DNA from: Vulcanimicrobiota bacterium
GTDB taxonomy: Bacteria > Vulcanimicrobiota > Vulcanimicrobiia > Vulcanimicrobiales > Vulcanimicrobiaceae
DNA: 24,642 nt
Direction of reading: 5' to 3'
Assembly: GCA_003155175.1 (NCBI GenBank)
Contig: PMFP01000095.1
Span: 35,669-60,310, forward strand
Each line of letters starts with the position of its first letter. Position 1 is the stretch's first letter. The notes under the pieces were generated by a model. That model did not search any database, was not told the DNA's origin, and saw only the letters and a program-made list of their open reading frames with translations. The position numbers were made by a program, and so were the translations under genes. Shown piece after piece: positions 15,199-22,361 of the stretch.

Positions 15199-16203
15199 GT
15201 GGTCGAAATCGGTGGCGCAGTTTTCATCTTCATCCTCATCGTCCTGTTCTTCGTGTTCTTGTATTACTTTCCGATCGGATTGTGGATCAGGACCATGGCG
15301 GCGGGCGTGCCGCTGGGAATCGTCTCGCTGGTCCGCATGCGCCTCATCGGAATTCCGCCGGGCGTCATCGTCACGAACCTCGTGCGGGCACGTAAGGCGG
15401 GCCTGGATATCACCGTGGATCAGTTGCAGTCCCACTTCTTGGCCGGCGGAAATATCGAAGCGGTTACCCTGGCGATGATCGCCGCGCAGCGCGCGCAGAT
15501 TCCGCTCGAATGGCAGCGCGCGGCCGCGATCGATCTAGCCGGGCGCAACGTCGTCGAGGCGCTCCAGACCTCGGTGAACCCGAAGGTCATCGAGACGCCG
15601 ACGTTCCAAGGCGTCGCGCAGAACGGCATTCAGCTCAACGTAAAGGCACGCGTGACGGTGCGCAGCAATCTCGACCGTTACGTCGGCGGCGCCGGCGAGC
15701 AGACGGTGATCGCGCGCGTGGGCGAAGGCGTCGTGGCCGCCGTCGGCGCGGCGACCGACCACAAGCAAGTCCTCGAATATCCCGACAGCATCAGCAAGGC
15801 GGTGCTTGCCAAAGGCCTCGACGCCGGGACGGCGTTCGAGATCGTCTCGATCGACATCGCCGACGTTGACGTGGGCAAGAACATCGGCGCGGAATTGCAG
15901 ACCTCGCAGGCCGAAGCCGACCGCCGGATCGCGCAAGCCAAGGCGGCCGAACGGCAATACGCGGCGCAAGCTGCCGAGCAGGAGCAGAAGGCAGAGACGC
16001 AAGCCATGCGCGCGAAAGTCGTGGGCGCCGAAGCGACGATTCCGCTCGCGATCGCCGACGCGTTTCGCAGCGGCAATCTCGGCGTCATGGATTACTACCG
16101 CCTCAAGAACATTCAAGCCGATACCGATATGCGCTCGGCCATCGGAACCGACTCCGGCGGCGACCAGGGTCCCCCCGTGCCGCCGGTTACGCCGGGAAAG
16201 TAG
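15199..16203 (+). CDS. floA: Flotillin-like protein FloA (SPFH family)
   Basis: FloA scaffolds functional membrane microdomains in Bacillus and relatives. The 334-aa product has the standard length. An N-terminal membrane segment (about residues 5-28, GGAVFIFILIVLFFVF) is followed by the SPFH domain with GLDITVDQLQSHFLAGGN and VARVGEGVVAAVGA-like stretches. A long Ala/Gln/Glu-rich coiled coil (about 235-280, AEADRRIAQAKAAERQ) comes next, then a C-terminal MDYYRLKNIQADTDMR, typical of FloA rather than eukaryote-like flotillins. The GTG start has an excellent Shine-Dalgarno, AAAGGAG, 8 nt upstream. The gene lies directly behind nfeD, as in many Firmicutes. The tail ends in a short Pro/Gly-rich stretch. 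Confidence 0.95.
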   Translation: MVEIGGAVFIFILIVLFFVFLYYFPIGLWIRTMAAGVPLGIVSLVRMRLIGIPPGVIVTNLVRARKAGLDITVDQLQSHFLAGGNIEAVTLAMIAAQRAQIPLEWQRAAAIDLAGRNVVEALQTSVNPKVIETPTFQGVAQNGIQLNVKARVTVRSNLDRYVGGAGEQTVIARVGEGVVAAVGAATDHKQVLEYPDSISKAVLAKGLDAGTAFEIVSIDIADVDVGKNIGAELQTSQAEADRRIAQAKAAERQYAAQAAEQEQKAETQAMRAKVVGAEATIPLAIADAFRSGNLGVMDYYRLKNIQADTDMRSAIGTDSGGDQGPPVPPVTPGK

Positions 16204-16206
16204 CGC

Positions 16207-16602
16207 GTGGGCGGAATCGGGCTCGCGATCTGGATCGCGGTTATCGTGTTCGGCGTCGTGTCGAGCATCCGCAAAGGCGCGCGGCGGCCGGTGCCCGTTG
16301 CAAACCCGCAACCGGCTGCGCCTGCGATGCCGTACGCCCCGAACGCGCCCGTCCTGGCGTCCGCGCCATCTTCGGCGGGACCCGTTGTCGTAGCCGTGCC
16401 CGCTCCGCCCGCCCCTCCGCGCCCGGCTCAGCGCGCCGCTTCGCAGGCCGCCTCGCCCTTGCATCCGGCGCCGTTCTCGACGCCCGCAGGGCGCGCGGTT
16501 CCGGGATTCGGCAACGTTTCCGCGCTGCGGGCCGCCGTCGTGGCCTCCACCGTCCTGGGCGAACCGCGCGCCCTGCGGGAGTACCGGGGGCCGGGGTTGT
16601 AA
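16207..16602 (+). CDS. Unknown small protein, membrane anchor plus Pro/Ala-rich linker
   Basis: I do not recognise this family by name. The 131-aa product starts with a hydrophobic segment (about residues 3-19, GIGLAIWIAVIVFGVV) and a basic stop-transfer cluster SSIRKGARR. A low-complexity Pro/Ala/Val-rich linker follows (about 28-100), then a short ordered-looking C-terminus NVSALRAAVVASTVLGEPRAL (102-122) with the basic end REYRG. The GTG start at 16207 lies 3 nt after the floA stop, so the gene is very likely co-transcribed with nfeD-floA. The C-terminal helix resembles short tails I recall in other hypothetical proteins, which I cannot verify here. The topology suggests a cytoplasmic tail tethered at FloA membrane sites, which is inference. 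Coding is likely given the tight spacing and intact frame. Confidence 0.7.
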   Translation: MGGIGLAIWIAVIVFGVVSSIRKGARRPVPVANPQPAAPAMPYAPNAPVLASAPSSAGPVVVAVPAPPAPPRPAQRAASQAASPLHPAPFSTPAGRAVPGFGNVSALRAAVVASTVLGEPRALREYRGPGL

Positions 16603-16613
16603 GCAACGGTCTG

Positions 16614-17561
16614 TTGACCACAACGCAGCGGGCCATCGAGCTCGGCGAACTGCACGATCGCGTCTTGCTGTTCGGACAATTCGATCAGAACCTGTCGGCG
16701 CTCGAGCGCCGGCTCTCGGTTGCCATCCACGCCGACGGCGACCGCCTCACGCTGGCCGGAAACAACGCCGACGTCGACCAAGCCGAACGCGTCGTCCGGC
16801 GCATGCTGCACGCCGCGATGCAGGGCTCGCAGTTGACCCCCGACGACGTCGCGCTGGCCGTAGCCGACGCGCGCGAACGCAGCGAGGTGCGCGCCATCTC
16901 CGAAACGCTCTTGCGCACCCATCACGGAAAAGAGATCCGACCGCGCACCGAGGGGCAGCGGCGATTCATCGGCGCGATCGAATCGTCTCCGCTCACCATC
17001 GGCATCGGACCGGCCGGGACCGGAAAAACGTTTCTCGCGATCGTCGCCGCCGTCCGGGCGCTCAAAGATCGCAAAGTCTCGCGCGTCATTCTCTCCCGTC
17101 CCGCGGTCGAAGCCGGCGAGAGCCTCGGATTTTTGCCCGGCGACTTCAAGGAGAAGGTGGATCCCTACATGCGCCCGCTCTACGACGCGCTGGGCGAGTT
17201 GCTCGATGCGACCGTGGTGCAGAAGTACCTCGACCGCGAGACGATCGAGATCGCGCCGCTGGCGTTCATGCGAGGCCGCACGCTCAACGACGCGTTCGTC
17301 ATTTTGGACGAGGCGCAGAACGCGACCCGCGACCAGATCAAGATGTTCCTGACGCGCCTGGGAACGGCTTCGAAGATGGTCGTCACGGGCGACGCGACGC
17401 AAGTCGACTTGCCGTCCGGGGCGCGCTCGGGTTTGCGCGACGCGGCCGAGCGGCTTGCGTCCGTGAAGGGGGTTTCGATCGTCGAACTCGACGAGACCGA
17501 CGTGGTCCGCCATCCGCTCGTGACGGCGATCATCCGCGCCTACGGCCGCGAAAACCCGTGA
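16614..17561 (+). CDS. phoH: PhoH-like ATPase
   Basis: PhoH proteins are P-loop ATPases related to the N-terminal half of superfamily 1 helicases; they are linked to RNA metabolism, and their substrate is not fixed. The 315-aa product has an N-terminal KH-like region (FGQFDQNLSALERRL near 20-34), Walker A GPAGTGKT at 132-139, the conserved SRPAVEAGESLGFLPGD (161-177) and Walker B LDEAQN (231-236). It ends with VTGDATQVDLP and VRHPLVTAIIRAY, all as expected. The start is set at TTG 16614, 11 nt after the previous stop, because no ATG or GTG precedes the conserved N-terminal strand. No clear Shine-Dalgarno is visible. The 3' end overlaps ybeY by 4 nt (GTGA), an arrangement close to the phoH-ybeY block of many bacteria. 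Confidence 0.94.
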   Translation: MTTTQRAIELGELHDRVLLFGQFDQNLSALERRLSVAIHADGDRLTLAGNNADVDQAERVVRRMLHAAMQGSQLTPDDVALAVADARERSEVRAISETLLRTHHGKEIRPRTEGQRRFIGAIESSPLTIGIGPAGTGKTFLAIVAAVRALKDRKVSRVILSRPAVEAGESLGFLPGDFKEKVDPYMRPLYDALGELLDATVVQKYLDRETIEIAPLAFMRGRTLNDAFVILDEAQNATRDQIKMFLTRLGTASKMVVTGDATQVDLPSGARSGLRDAAERLASVKGVSIVELDETDVVRHPLVTAIIRAYGRENP

Positions 17562-18013
17562 TCTACTATCGCAACGACGTCAAGCGCAGCGGCGTAGACG
17601 GCCGCGCGCTGAAAAACGCGGCGCAACGGTTGCTTGCGGCGGTGGACGAAGGCGATTCCTCGCTCTCGCTCACGCTCGTGAACGACGCAGAGATTCGGGC
17701 GCTCAATCGCGAGCATCGAGGGAAGGACCGTGCCACCGACGTCTTGAGCTTTCCGATGATCGGAGACCGCGACGTCAGTCCCGAACGGATGTTGGGCGAC
17801 GTCGTCATCTCGGTCGACACGGCGCGTCGGCAAGCCGCCGAGTACGACGCGCCGCTCGCGCGCGAGATCGAACGCCTGCTCATTCACGGCATCCTCCACT
17901 TGCTGGGCCACGATCACGAGGAAGCGGCGGAGCGCGCCGCGATGGAGTCGGAAGAGCGGCGTTTGGCGGACGCGATCGGGATGCCTTGGCCGTACGCCGA
18001 CGCGCTGGGCTAG
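17558..18013 (+). CDS. ybeY: Endoribonuclease YbeY (rRNA maturation factor)
   Basis: YbeY is a zinc-dependent single-strand endoribonuclease required for 16S rRNA 3' maturation and ribosome quality control. The 151-aa product is of normal length and holds the zinc-binding motif H110-x3-H114-x5-H120 in HGILHLLGHDH, preceded by the conserved TDVLSFPM and LGDVVISVDTA. The GTG start overlaps phoH by 4 nt, consistent with translational coupling. In Firmicutes a 7TM-HD gene (yqfF/pgpH) usually lies between the two; it is absent here. Confidence 0.96.
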   Translation: MIYYRNDVKRSGVDGRALKNAAQRLLAAVDEGDSSLSLTLVNDAEIRALNREHRGKDRATDVLSFPMIGDRDVSPERMLGDVVISVDTARRQAAEYDAPLAREIERLLIHGILHLLGHDHEEAAERAAMESEERRLADAIGMPWPYADALG

Positions 18014-18017
18014 CGGC

Positions 18018-18782
18018 ATGATGGAACCGGACGAGCGTCGCGAGCAGCCCGCGCCCCCGGCCTACGCGCCGATCGCCGAGAGCAAGTTTTGGCGTTCGTT
18101 TCATCACGCGTTCGAAGGCATCATGTACGCCGCGCGTACGCAGTCCAACATGCGCATCCACTTGGGCATCGCACTCCTGGTCCTGGTCGCGTTGCTATTC
18201 ATGCGCCTGGACCGCTATTACGTCGTTGCGATCATCATTCTCATCGCAATGGTGCTCGCGCTCGAGCTGATCAACACCGCGATGGAATCGCTGGTGGACT
18301 TGCTTACCGTCGCGCACCACCCGCTGGCCAAGTCGGCGAAGGATGCGGCGGCCGGAGCCGTGCTGGTCGCGTCGCTGGCGTCGGTCGCGGTGGGCTACCT
18401 GGTCTTCTATCAGGGCATCATCAACGGCGGCCAGCGCGTCTTCTTTGCGGTGCAGAACGTCAACACCAACGTCGCGTTCATCATCCTCGCGTTGGTGGCG
18501 ATCGCGACGATTTTCGCCAAGGCCTGGGTCGGGCGCGGCTCGGCGCTCCAGGGCGGGGCCGTTTCGGGGCACGCCGCGGTCGCCTTTGCCGCGGCCACCC
18601 TGCTCGCGTTCCTGTACCAACGGCCCCTGGCCGCGCTGCTGGGCTACGGCGTAGCCTTCCTAGTAGCCCAAAGCCGGGTCGAAGGGCGCATCCATAGCGC
18701 CTGGGAGGTCCTGTGGGGCGCGATTTTGGGGACGACCGTCGCGCTCGCGGTTTTTCTGCTGGTACGCCCCCATGTGCTATAA
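18018..18782 (+). CDS. Undecaprenol/diacylglycerol kinase (DgkA) fused to a PAP2-like phosphatase domain
   Basis: The N-terminal half (about 22-132) is a DgkA-type lipid kinase, in Gram-positive-like bacteria usually an undecaprenol kinase. It shows ALELINTAMESLVDL (81-95) and AKSAKDAAAGAVL with three hydrophobic segments. The C-terminal half (about 150-254) resembles PAP2 phosphatases, which dephosphorylate lipid (pyro)phosphates such as undecaprenyl pyrophosphate. It has VSGH at 182-185 (usually PSGH) and SRVEGRIHSAWE at 219-230, matching SR-x5-H-x3-D but with Glu230 for Asp. The first PAP2 motif K-x6-RP is not clear. The protein (254 aa) could thus both make and cleave the carrier phosphate, or the second domain may be weak or inactive. 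It begins 4 nt after ybeY with ATG-ATG. Its TAA overlaps a promoter -10. Confidence 0.88.
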   Translation: MMEPDERREQPAPPAYAPIAESKFWRSFHHAFEGIMYAARTQSNMRIHLGIALLVLVALLFMRLDRYYVVAIIILIAMVLALELINTAMESLVDLLTVAHHPLAKSAKDAAAGAVLVASLASVAVGYLVFYQGIINGGQRVFFAVQNVNTNVAFIILALVAIATIFAKAWVGRGSALQGGAVSGHAAVAFAAATLLAFLYQRPLAALLGYGVAFLVAQSRVEGRIHSAWEVLWGAILGTTVALAVFLLVRPHVL

Positions 18783-18783
18783 T
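18775..18783 (+). promoter_or_regulatory. Extended -10 promoter for the CBS-domain gene
   Basis: TGCTATAAT is a perfect extended -10 (TGn plus consensus TATAAT at 18778-18783). It overlaps the TAA stop of the kinase-phosphatase gene (18780-18782). No good -35 is seen (TCTGCT or TTCTGC at suitable distance), which extended -10 promoters can tolerate. Transcription would start near 18790 and leave a leader of about 53 nt. Confidence 0.6.
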
Positions 18784-18802
18784 GGCGCCGATTTGACTAG
18801 CG

Positions 18803-18840
18803 ACTTACCCCGAAGTACCGGCTCCCGGCGCCGGGTAGCC
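18803..18840 (+). promoter_or_regulatory. Structured leader next to the CBS-gene start codon
   Basis: Two stem-loops are possible: ACTT/AAGT (18803-18806 with 18813-18816) and a stronger one pairing 18820-18826 with 18833-18840 around a GGCGCC loop with one bulged T. The second stem ends 2 nt before the ATG at 18843 and covers the only purine-rich stretch (GGG) that could serve as ribosome-binding site. It may modulate translation; no known riboswitch class was recognised. Confidence 0.4.
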
Positions 18841-18842
18841 TG

Positions 18843-20159
18843 ATGTCCGCCATAGACTGGCTTCGGATCGGCTGCCTGGTGGCGCTGGTGATCGCGGCCG
18901 CATTTTTTGCCGCCTCCGAGGCGTCGATCGTGTCCATCTCGCGGCTGCGCGCGCGAGCGATGGCGCAGCGCGGCATCAAGTACGCCAAAGACGTCGAGAT
19001 CCTGGTCGAGGACAAGAACCGGGTTCTGACCTCGATCCTGGTGGCAAACACCATCGTTCTGCTCGCCGCCGACTCGCTCGCGACCTACATCTCCATCCAG
19101 ATGGGCCTGCCCGATCCCGTGGTGCTGGCGACGGTCGTCATGACGGTCGTCATTCTGTTCTTCGGCGAGATTCTGCCGAAGATGCTGGCAACGTCGGACC
19201 CGGAGCGCTCGGTGATCCGCCTGGCCAAACCGATGCTCGCAGCGGTCATCGTGCTCACGCCGGTCGCGCGCTTTTTCACCTGGCTCACCGAACTCGTGCT
19301 GCGGCCCTTCGGAATCAAGACCGGCCATCATTTCGTCACCGAAGAGGACATCCGGGCGGTGGTCAACGTCGGCGCCGAGCAGCGCGTCATCGAAGAGCAA
19401 GAGCGCGAGATGATTCACTCGGTGATCGAGTTCGGCGATACGATCGTGCGCGAGATCATGACGCCGCGCCCCGAGATCGTCGCGGTGTCGGTGAGCGACT
19501 CCGCGCGGCGCGCGCTCGACCTGGTGATCGCCGAGGGCTACTCCAAACTGCCGGTCTACGAAGAGTCCAAGGACGACATCGTCGGCGTCGTTCACGATCG
19601 CGAACTGCTCATCAGTCTTGCGGGCGGGCGGCTTGCAGAAACTCCCTTGAGTGAATTGATGCGGCCGGTCGCTCACGTGCCGGAGACCAAGAAGACGGCG
19701 GAGCTCTTGCGCGAAATGCAGCGCGACAAGTTTTCGATGGCGATCGTTGCCGACGAATACGGCGGGACGGCCGGCCTGGTGACGATGGAAGATCTGCTCG
19801 AGGAGATCGTCGGCGAGATCCGCGACGAGCACGACGAGGACGAGCAAGAACCGATCCACGTCATTTCGGGGACGGAAGCGGTCGTCGAAGCGGGCACGAA
19901 CGTGGACGACGTCAATGCCAAGCTCGGTACCGAGCTCTCTTCGGAAGACTTCGAGACGCTGGGCGGATACACGATCGGGCTCTTCGGCCGCCTTCCGAGC
20001 GCCGGGGAAGAAATCGACGTCGACGAGCACACCAGGCTTCGCGTCGAACGCACGCGCGGCCGCCGCATTCTGGCCGTGCGCGTCTACACCAACGGGAGCG
20101 CGAACGGCGGCGACGGAAAGGCCGGCGGCGCGACCGGCGAGTCGCATGCCGTCTCCTGA
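18843..20159 (+). CDS. Hemolysin/CorC-CNNM family protein with CBS pair
   Basis: CNNM/DUF21-CBS proteins are linked to magnesium or cobalt transport and resistance. The 438-aa product has the full architecture. The DUF21/CNNM membrane domain (about 1-190) includes ASEAS (24-28) and GEILPK (108-113) and about four hydrophobic segments. A tandem CBS pair (about 204-325) includes REIMTPRPEIVAV and YSKLPVYEESKDDIVGVV, then DEYGGTAGLVTMEDLLEEIVGEI. The C-terminal CorC/HlyC domain (about 340-415) includes TLGGYTIGLFGRLP. A short Gly-rich tail ends it. The ATG at 18843 follows a structured leader and its own promoter. In Firmicutes a similar spot after dgkA usually carries cdd and era; neither is here. 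Confidence 0.94.
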   Translation: MSAIDWLRIGCLVALVIAAAFFAASEASIVSISRLRARAMAQRGIKYAKDVEILVEDKNRVLTSILVANTIVLLAADSLATYISIQMGLPDPVVLATVVMTVVILFFGEILPKMLATSDPERSVIRLAKPMLAAVIVLTPVARFFTWLTELVLRPFGIKTGHHFVTEEDIRAVVNVGAEQRVIEEQEREMIHSVIEFGDTIVREIMTPRPEIVAVSVSDSARRALDLVIAEGYSKLPVYEESKDDIVGVVHDRELLISLAGGRLAETPLSELMRPVAHVPETKKTAELLREMQRDKFSMAIVADEYGGTAGLVTMEDLLEEIVGEIRDEHDEDEQEPIHVISGTEAVVEAGTNVDDVNAKLGTELSSEDFETLGGYTIGLFGRLPSAGEEIDVDEHTRLRVERTRGRRILAVRVYTNGSANGGDGKAGGATGESHAVS

Positions 20160-20186
20160 AGCCGGCCTGCAAGCGCCCGCCGTACC

Positions 20187-20927
20187 GTGACGCTCGAGCG
20201 CTCGTATAAGACCAACGCGATCGTTTTGCGCGCGCGCAATCTCGGCGAAGCGGACAAGATTTTGACCCTGCTTACCGATCGGCGCGGCAAACTCGATGCG
20301 GTCGCCAAAGGAATCCGGCGCGGGAAAAGCCATTATGGCGGCCGGCTGGAGTTCGGCAACGAGTGCGCGCTCACGATGCATCGCGGCAGAAGCCTCGACG
20401 TGATCGTATCGGCGGAGATCGTGCTCGAACATTGGATGCAACTGGTCGAACCGGAACGCTTCGCGGCCGCGACGTTTGCCGTGGAACTGGTTGATGCGTT
20501 CTGCGAACCCGAACTCGCCGTCCCGGAAATATACGCGCTGCTGCGCGGCATGCTCGGCGGCATCGCGTCAACCGACCGGCCGCGCGCGCTCGTCCCGCGC
20601 TATTCGATGCGCTTGCTGGGCGAACTCGGCTTGGCGCCACCGATGCGGAACTGCGTGCGCTGCGGCGTGGCGCTCGAAGCTCCGGCTTGGCTGGATGCGC
20701 AAGACGGCGGATTCGTCGGCGCGGAGTGCCGAGAGAACTGGCGCGACCTCCCGGAATTCGATGCGAGCGAACTCGAGATCGTGCGGGCGCTCGCCGCGCC
20801 CCGCGGCGCCGGGGCATCCACCGCCGCGCCGCCTCGCATCGCCGCGGCGATCGAAGCGCTGGTTTCGCATCACCTGGGGCGCAGGCCCAAGTCCAACGCG
20901 CACCTCGCGGAGTTCGTCCAGCCGTGA
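20187..20927 (+). CDS. recO: DNA repair protein RecO
   Basis: RecO acts with RecR and RecF to load RecA on SSB-coated single-stranded DNA in gap repair. The 246-aa product has the expected N-terminal OB-fold (KTNAIVLRARNLGEADKILTLLT, residues 8-30), the following GKLDAVAKGIRRGKSHYGGRLE, and a helical C-terminal region. The zinc site is incomplete: Cys156 and Cys159 (CVRCG) and Cys181 (AECREN) are present, but the fourth position is Asn184. Many RecO proteins also lack a full zinc site, so function is probably kept. The GTG start at 20187 lies 27 nt after the CBS gene. The end overlaps ruvX by 4 nt (GTGA). Confidence 0.93.
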   Translation: MTLERSYKTNAIVLRARNLGEADKILTLLTDRRGKLDAVAKGIRRGKSHYGGRLEFGNECALTMHRGRSLDVIVSAEIVLEHWMQLVEPERFAAATFAVELVDAFCEPELAVPEIYALLRGMLGGIASTDRPRALVPRYSMRLLGELGLAPPMRNCVRCGVALEAPAWLDAQDGGFVGAECRENWRDLPEFDASELEIVRALAAPRGAGASTAAPPRIAAAIEALVSHHLGRRPKSNAHLAEFVQP

Positions 20928-21349
20928 CGGTCATGGCGCTCGACGTCGGAAGCAAGCGGATCGGCATCGCGGTGGCCGACCCGACTGCAACTTTCGCGCT
21001 TCCCGTCGGTACGATCGAACGAACCAATCTCCGGCGCGACTTAGAGACCGTGCTGGAGTTCGCGGCCTCGTACGGCGCCGGCGAAATCGTGGTCGGCGAT
21101 CCGATTTCGCTAACCGGTGAACGCGGCGTCGCGGCGCAAAAAATGGACGCGTTCGTGGAGCAACTCGCGCGCGTGTTTTCTGGGGAGATTCATCGGGTGG
21201 ACGAACGCCTGACGACGGCACAGGCGACCAAGACACTGATCGCAGCGGACGTGTCGCGGCGCAAGCGGCGCGACGTCGTCGACAAGATGGCCGCGGCGCT
21301 GATTTTGGAAAGCTTTCTCGCGCGCCGTGGCCGCGACGCGCGTTCGTGA
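20924..21349 (+). CDS. ruvX: Putative pre-16S rRNA nuclease YqgF (RuvX)
   Basis: YqgF/RuvX is an RNase H-like fold nuclease that matures the 5' end of 16S rRNA; it was earlier proposed as a Holliday junction resolvase. The 141-aa product has the usual length and patterns: ALDVGSKRIGIAVAD with the catalytic Asp7, IVVGDPISLTGERG, VDERLTTAQA, and DVVDKMAAALILESFL near the end. The GTG at 20924 overlaps the recO stop; an ATG three codons later (20933) is an alternative start. The longer open frame upstream only shadows recO. The 3' end overlaps mltG by 4 nt. Confidence 0.95.
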   Translation: MTVMALDVGSKRIGIAVADPTATFALPVGTIERTNLRRDLETVLEFAASYGAGEIVVGDPISLTGERGVAAQKMDAFVEQLARVFSGEIHRVDERLTTAQATKTLIAADVSRRKRRDVVDKMAAALILESFLARRGRDARS

Positions 21350-22347
21350 TTCGTACCCTCATGCGCATTGCAGCCGCCGCGGCCGGACTGCTGGCGCTGC
21401 TCGCGCTGGCAACGGGCGTGTGGTGGTGGCACGCGGTGTACGGTGACGCGTCCCACCCGGCGCAGTCGACGCAGGTCGTCGTGGAGCGAGGCAGCTCCTT
21501 CACCCGGGTTGAGGCGCAACTGGCCGACTCGGGCGTTATCGCCGATCCGCTTGCGTTCCGCCTGCTGGTTCGCTTGCGGCACGAGGACGCCGACGTGCGT
21601 GCAGGCGAGTATCGTTTCCCGCCGCACGAGAGCGAGAACGAGGTGCTCCACGCGCTGCTGAGCGGCGGAGCGGAGGTCGCGCGATGGGTGGCCGTACCCG
21701 AAGGCTTTACCGCCAAGCAAATCGCCGAACGCTTGCAAGCTCAAGGATTCGGCTCCTCCGACGCCTTCGCCGACGCGTTCTCGCGGGGTTCGCTCGACGT
21801 GGACGGCACCAAGACCGCCTCCCTTGAAGGCTTTCTCTTTCCGAGCACCTACCTGGTGCCGACCGATGCCACGCCCGCGCAAGTCGCCAAGATCATGACC
21901 GACGAGTTTCTCGCAAAACTCCCCGCGGACGCGGCCGAGCGCGCGCGCGGCCTGCACGTCACGGTGCCGCAGGCCGTGACGGTGGCATCGATGGTCGAGC
22001 GCGAGGCCAAGGTCGAGGCGGATCGCCCGCTCATCGCGGGAGTGATCTACAACCGCCTGAAATTGGAGATGCCGCTGGAAATCGACGCGACGATCGAATA
22101 CGCGCTCCCGGAGCACCAAACGGAGATCACGCGGTCGGACCTCGCGATGGACTCGCCTTACAACACCTATCTCCACGCCGGCCTTCCGCCGACCCCGATC
22201 GCCAATCCGGGCCTCCCCTCGGTGGAGGCGGCGCTCCATCCGGCGAAGACCGATGCCCTGTACTACGTCTATTGCGGTGGCGGGCGCCACGTGTTCGCGC
22301 GTACGCTCGCGGAGCACCAAGCCAACGTAGCACGGTGTCTCAAATGA
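21346..22347 (+). CDS. mltG: Endolytic murein transglycosylase MltG
   Basis: MltG cleaves nascent glycan strands at the membrane and is thought to set peptidoglycan strand length. The 333-aa product has one N-terminal membrane segment (about 7-25, then WWW), a LysM-like region with VVVERGSSFTRVEAQL, and the catalytic domain. Conserved LEGFLFPSTYLV (150-161), the catalytic Glu218 in ASMVEREAKV, and SPYNTYLHAGLPPTPIANPG (270-289) are all present. The GTG start overlaps ruvX by 4 nt. The ruvX-mltG-DUF1292 order repeats a known Firmicutes association. Confidence 0.95.
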   Translation: MIRTLMRIAAAAAGLLALLALATGVWWWHAVYGDASHPAQSTQVVVERGSSFTRVEAQLADSGVIADPLAFRLLVRLRHEDADVRAGEYRFPPHESENEVLHALLSGGAEVARWVAVPEGFTAKQIAERLQAQGFGSSDAFADAFSRGSLDVDGTKTASLEGFLFPSTYLVPTDATPAQVAKIMTDEFLAKLPADAAERARGLHVTVPQAVTVASMVEREAKVEADRPLIAGVIYNRLKLEMPLEIDATIEYALPEHQTEITRSDLAMDSPYNTYLHAGLPPTPIANPGLPSVEAALHPAKTDALYYVYCGGGRHVFARTLAEHQANVARCLK

Positions 22348-22361
22348 AGAGGAGCCACATC

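Noticed and set aside
13387..15435. A 682-codon minus-strand frame opposite yqeY, nfeD and floA
   Set aside because: Sense strand holds three well-identified genes; the antisense translation is Asp/Arg/His-rich and shows no domain.
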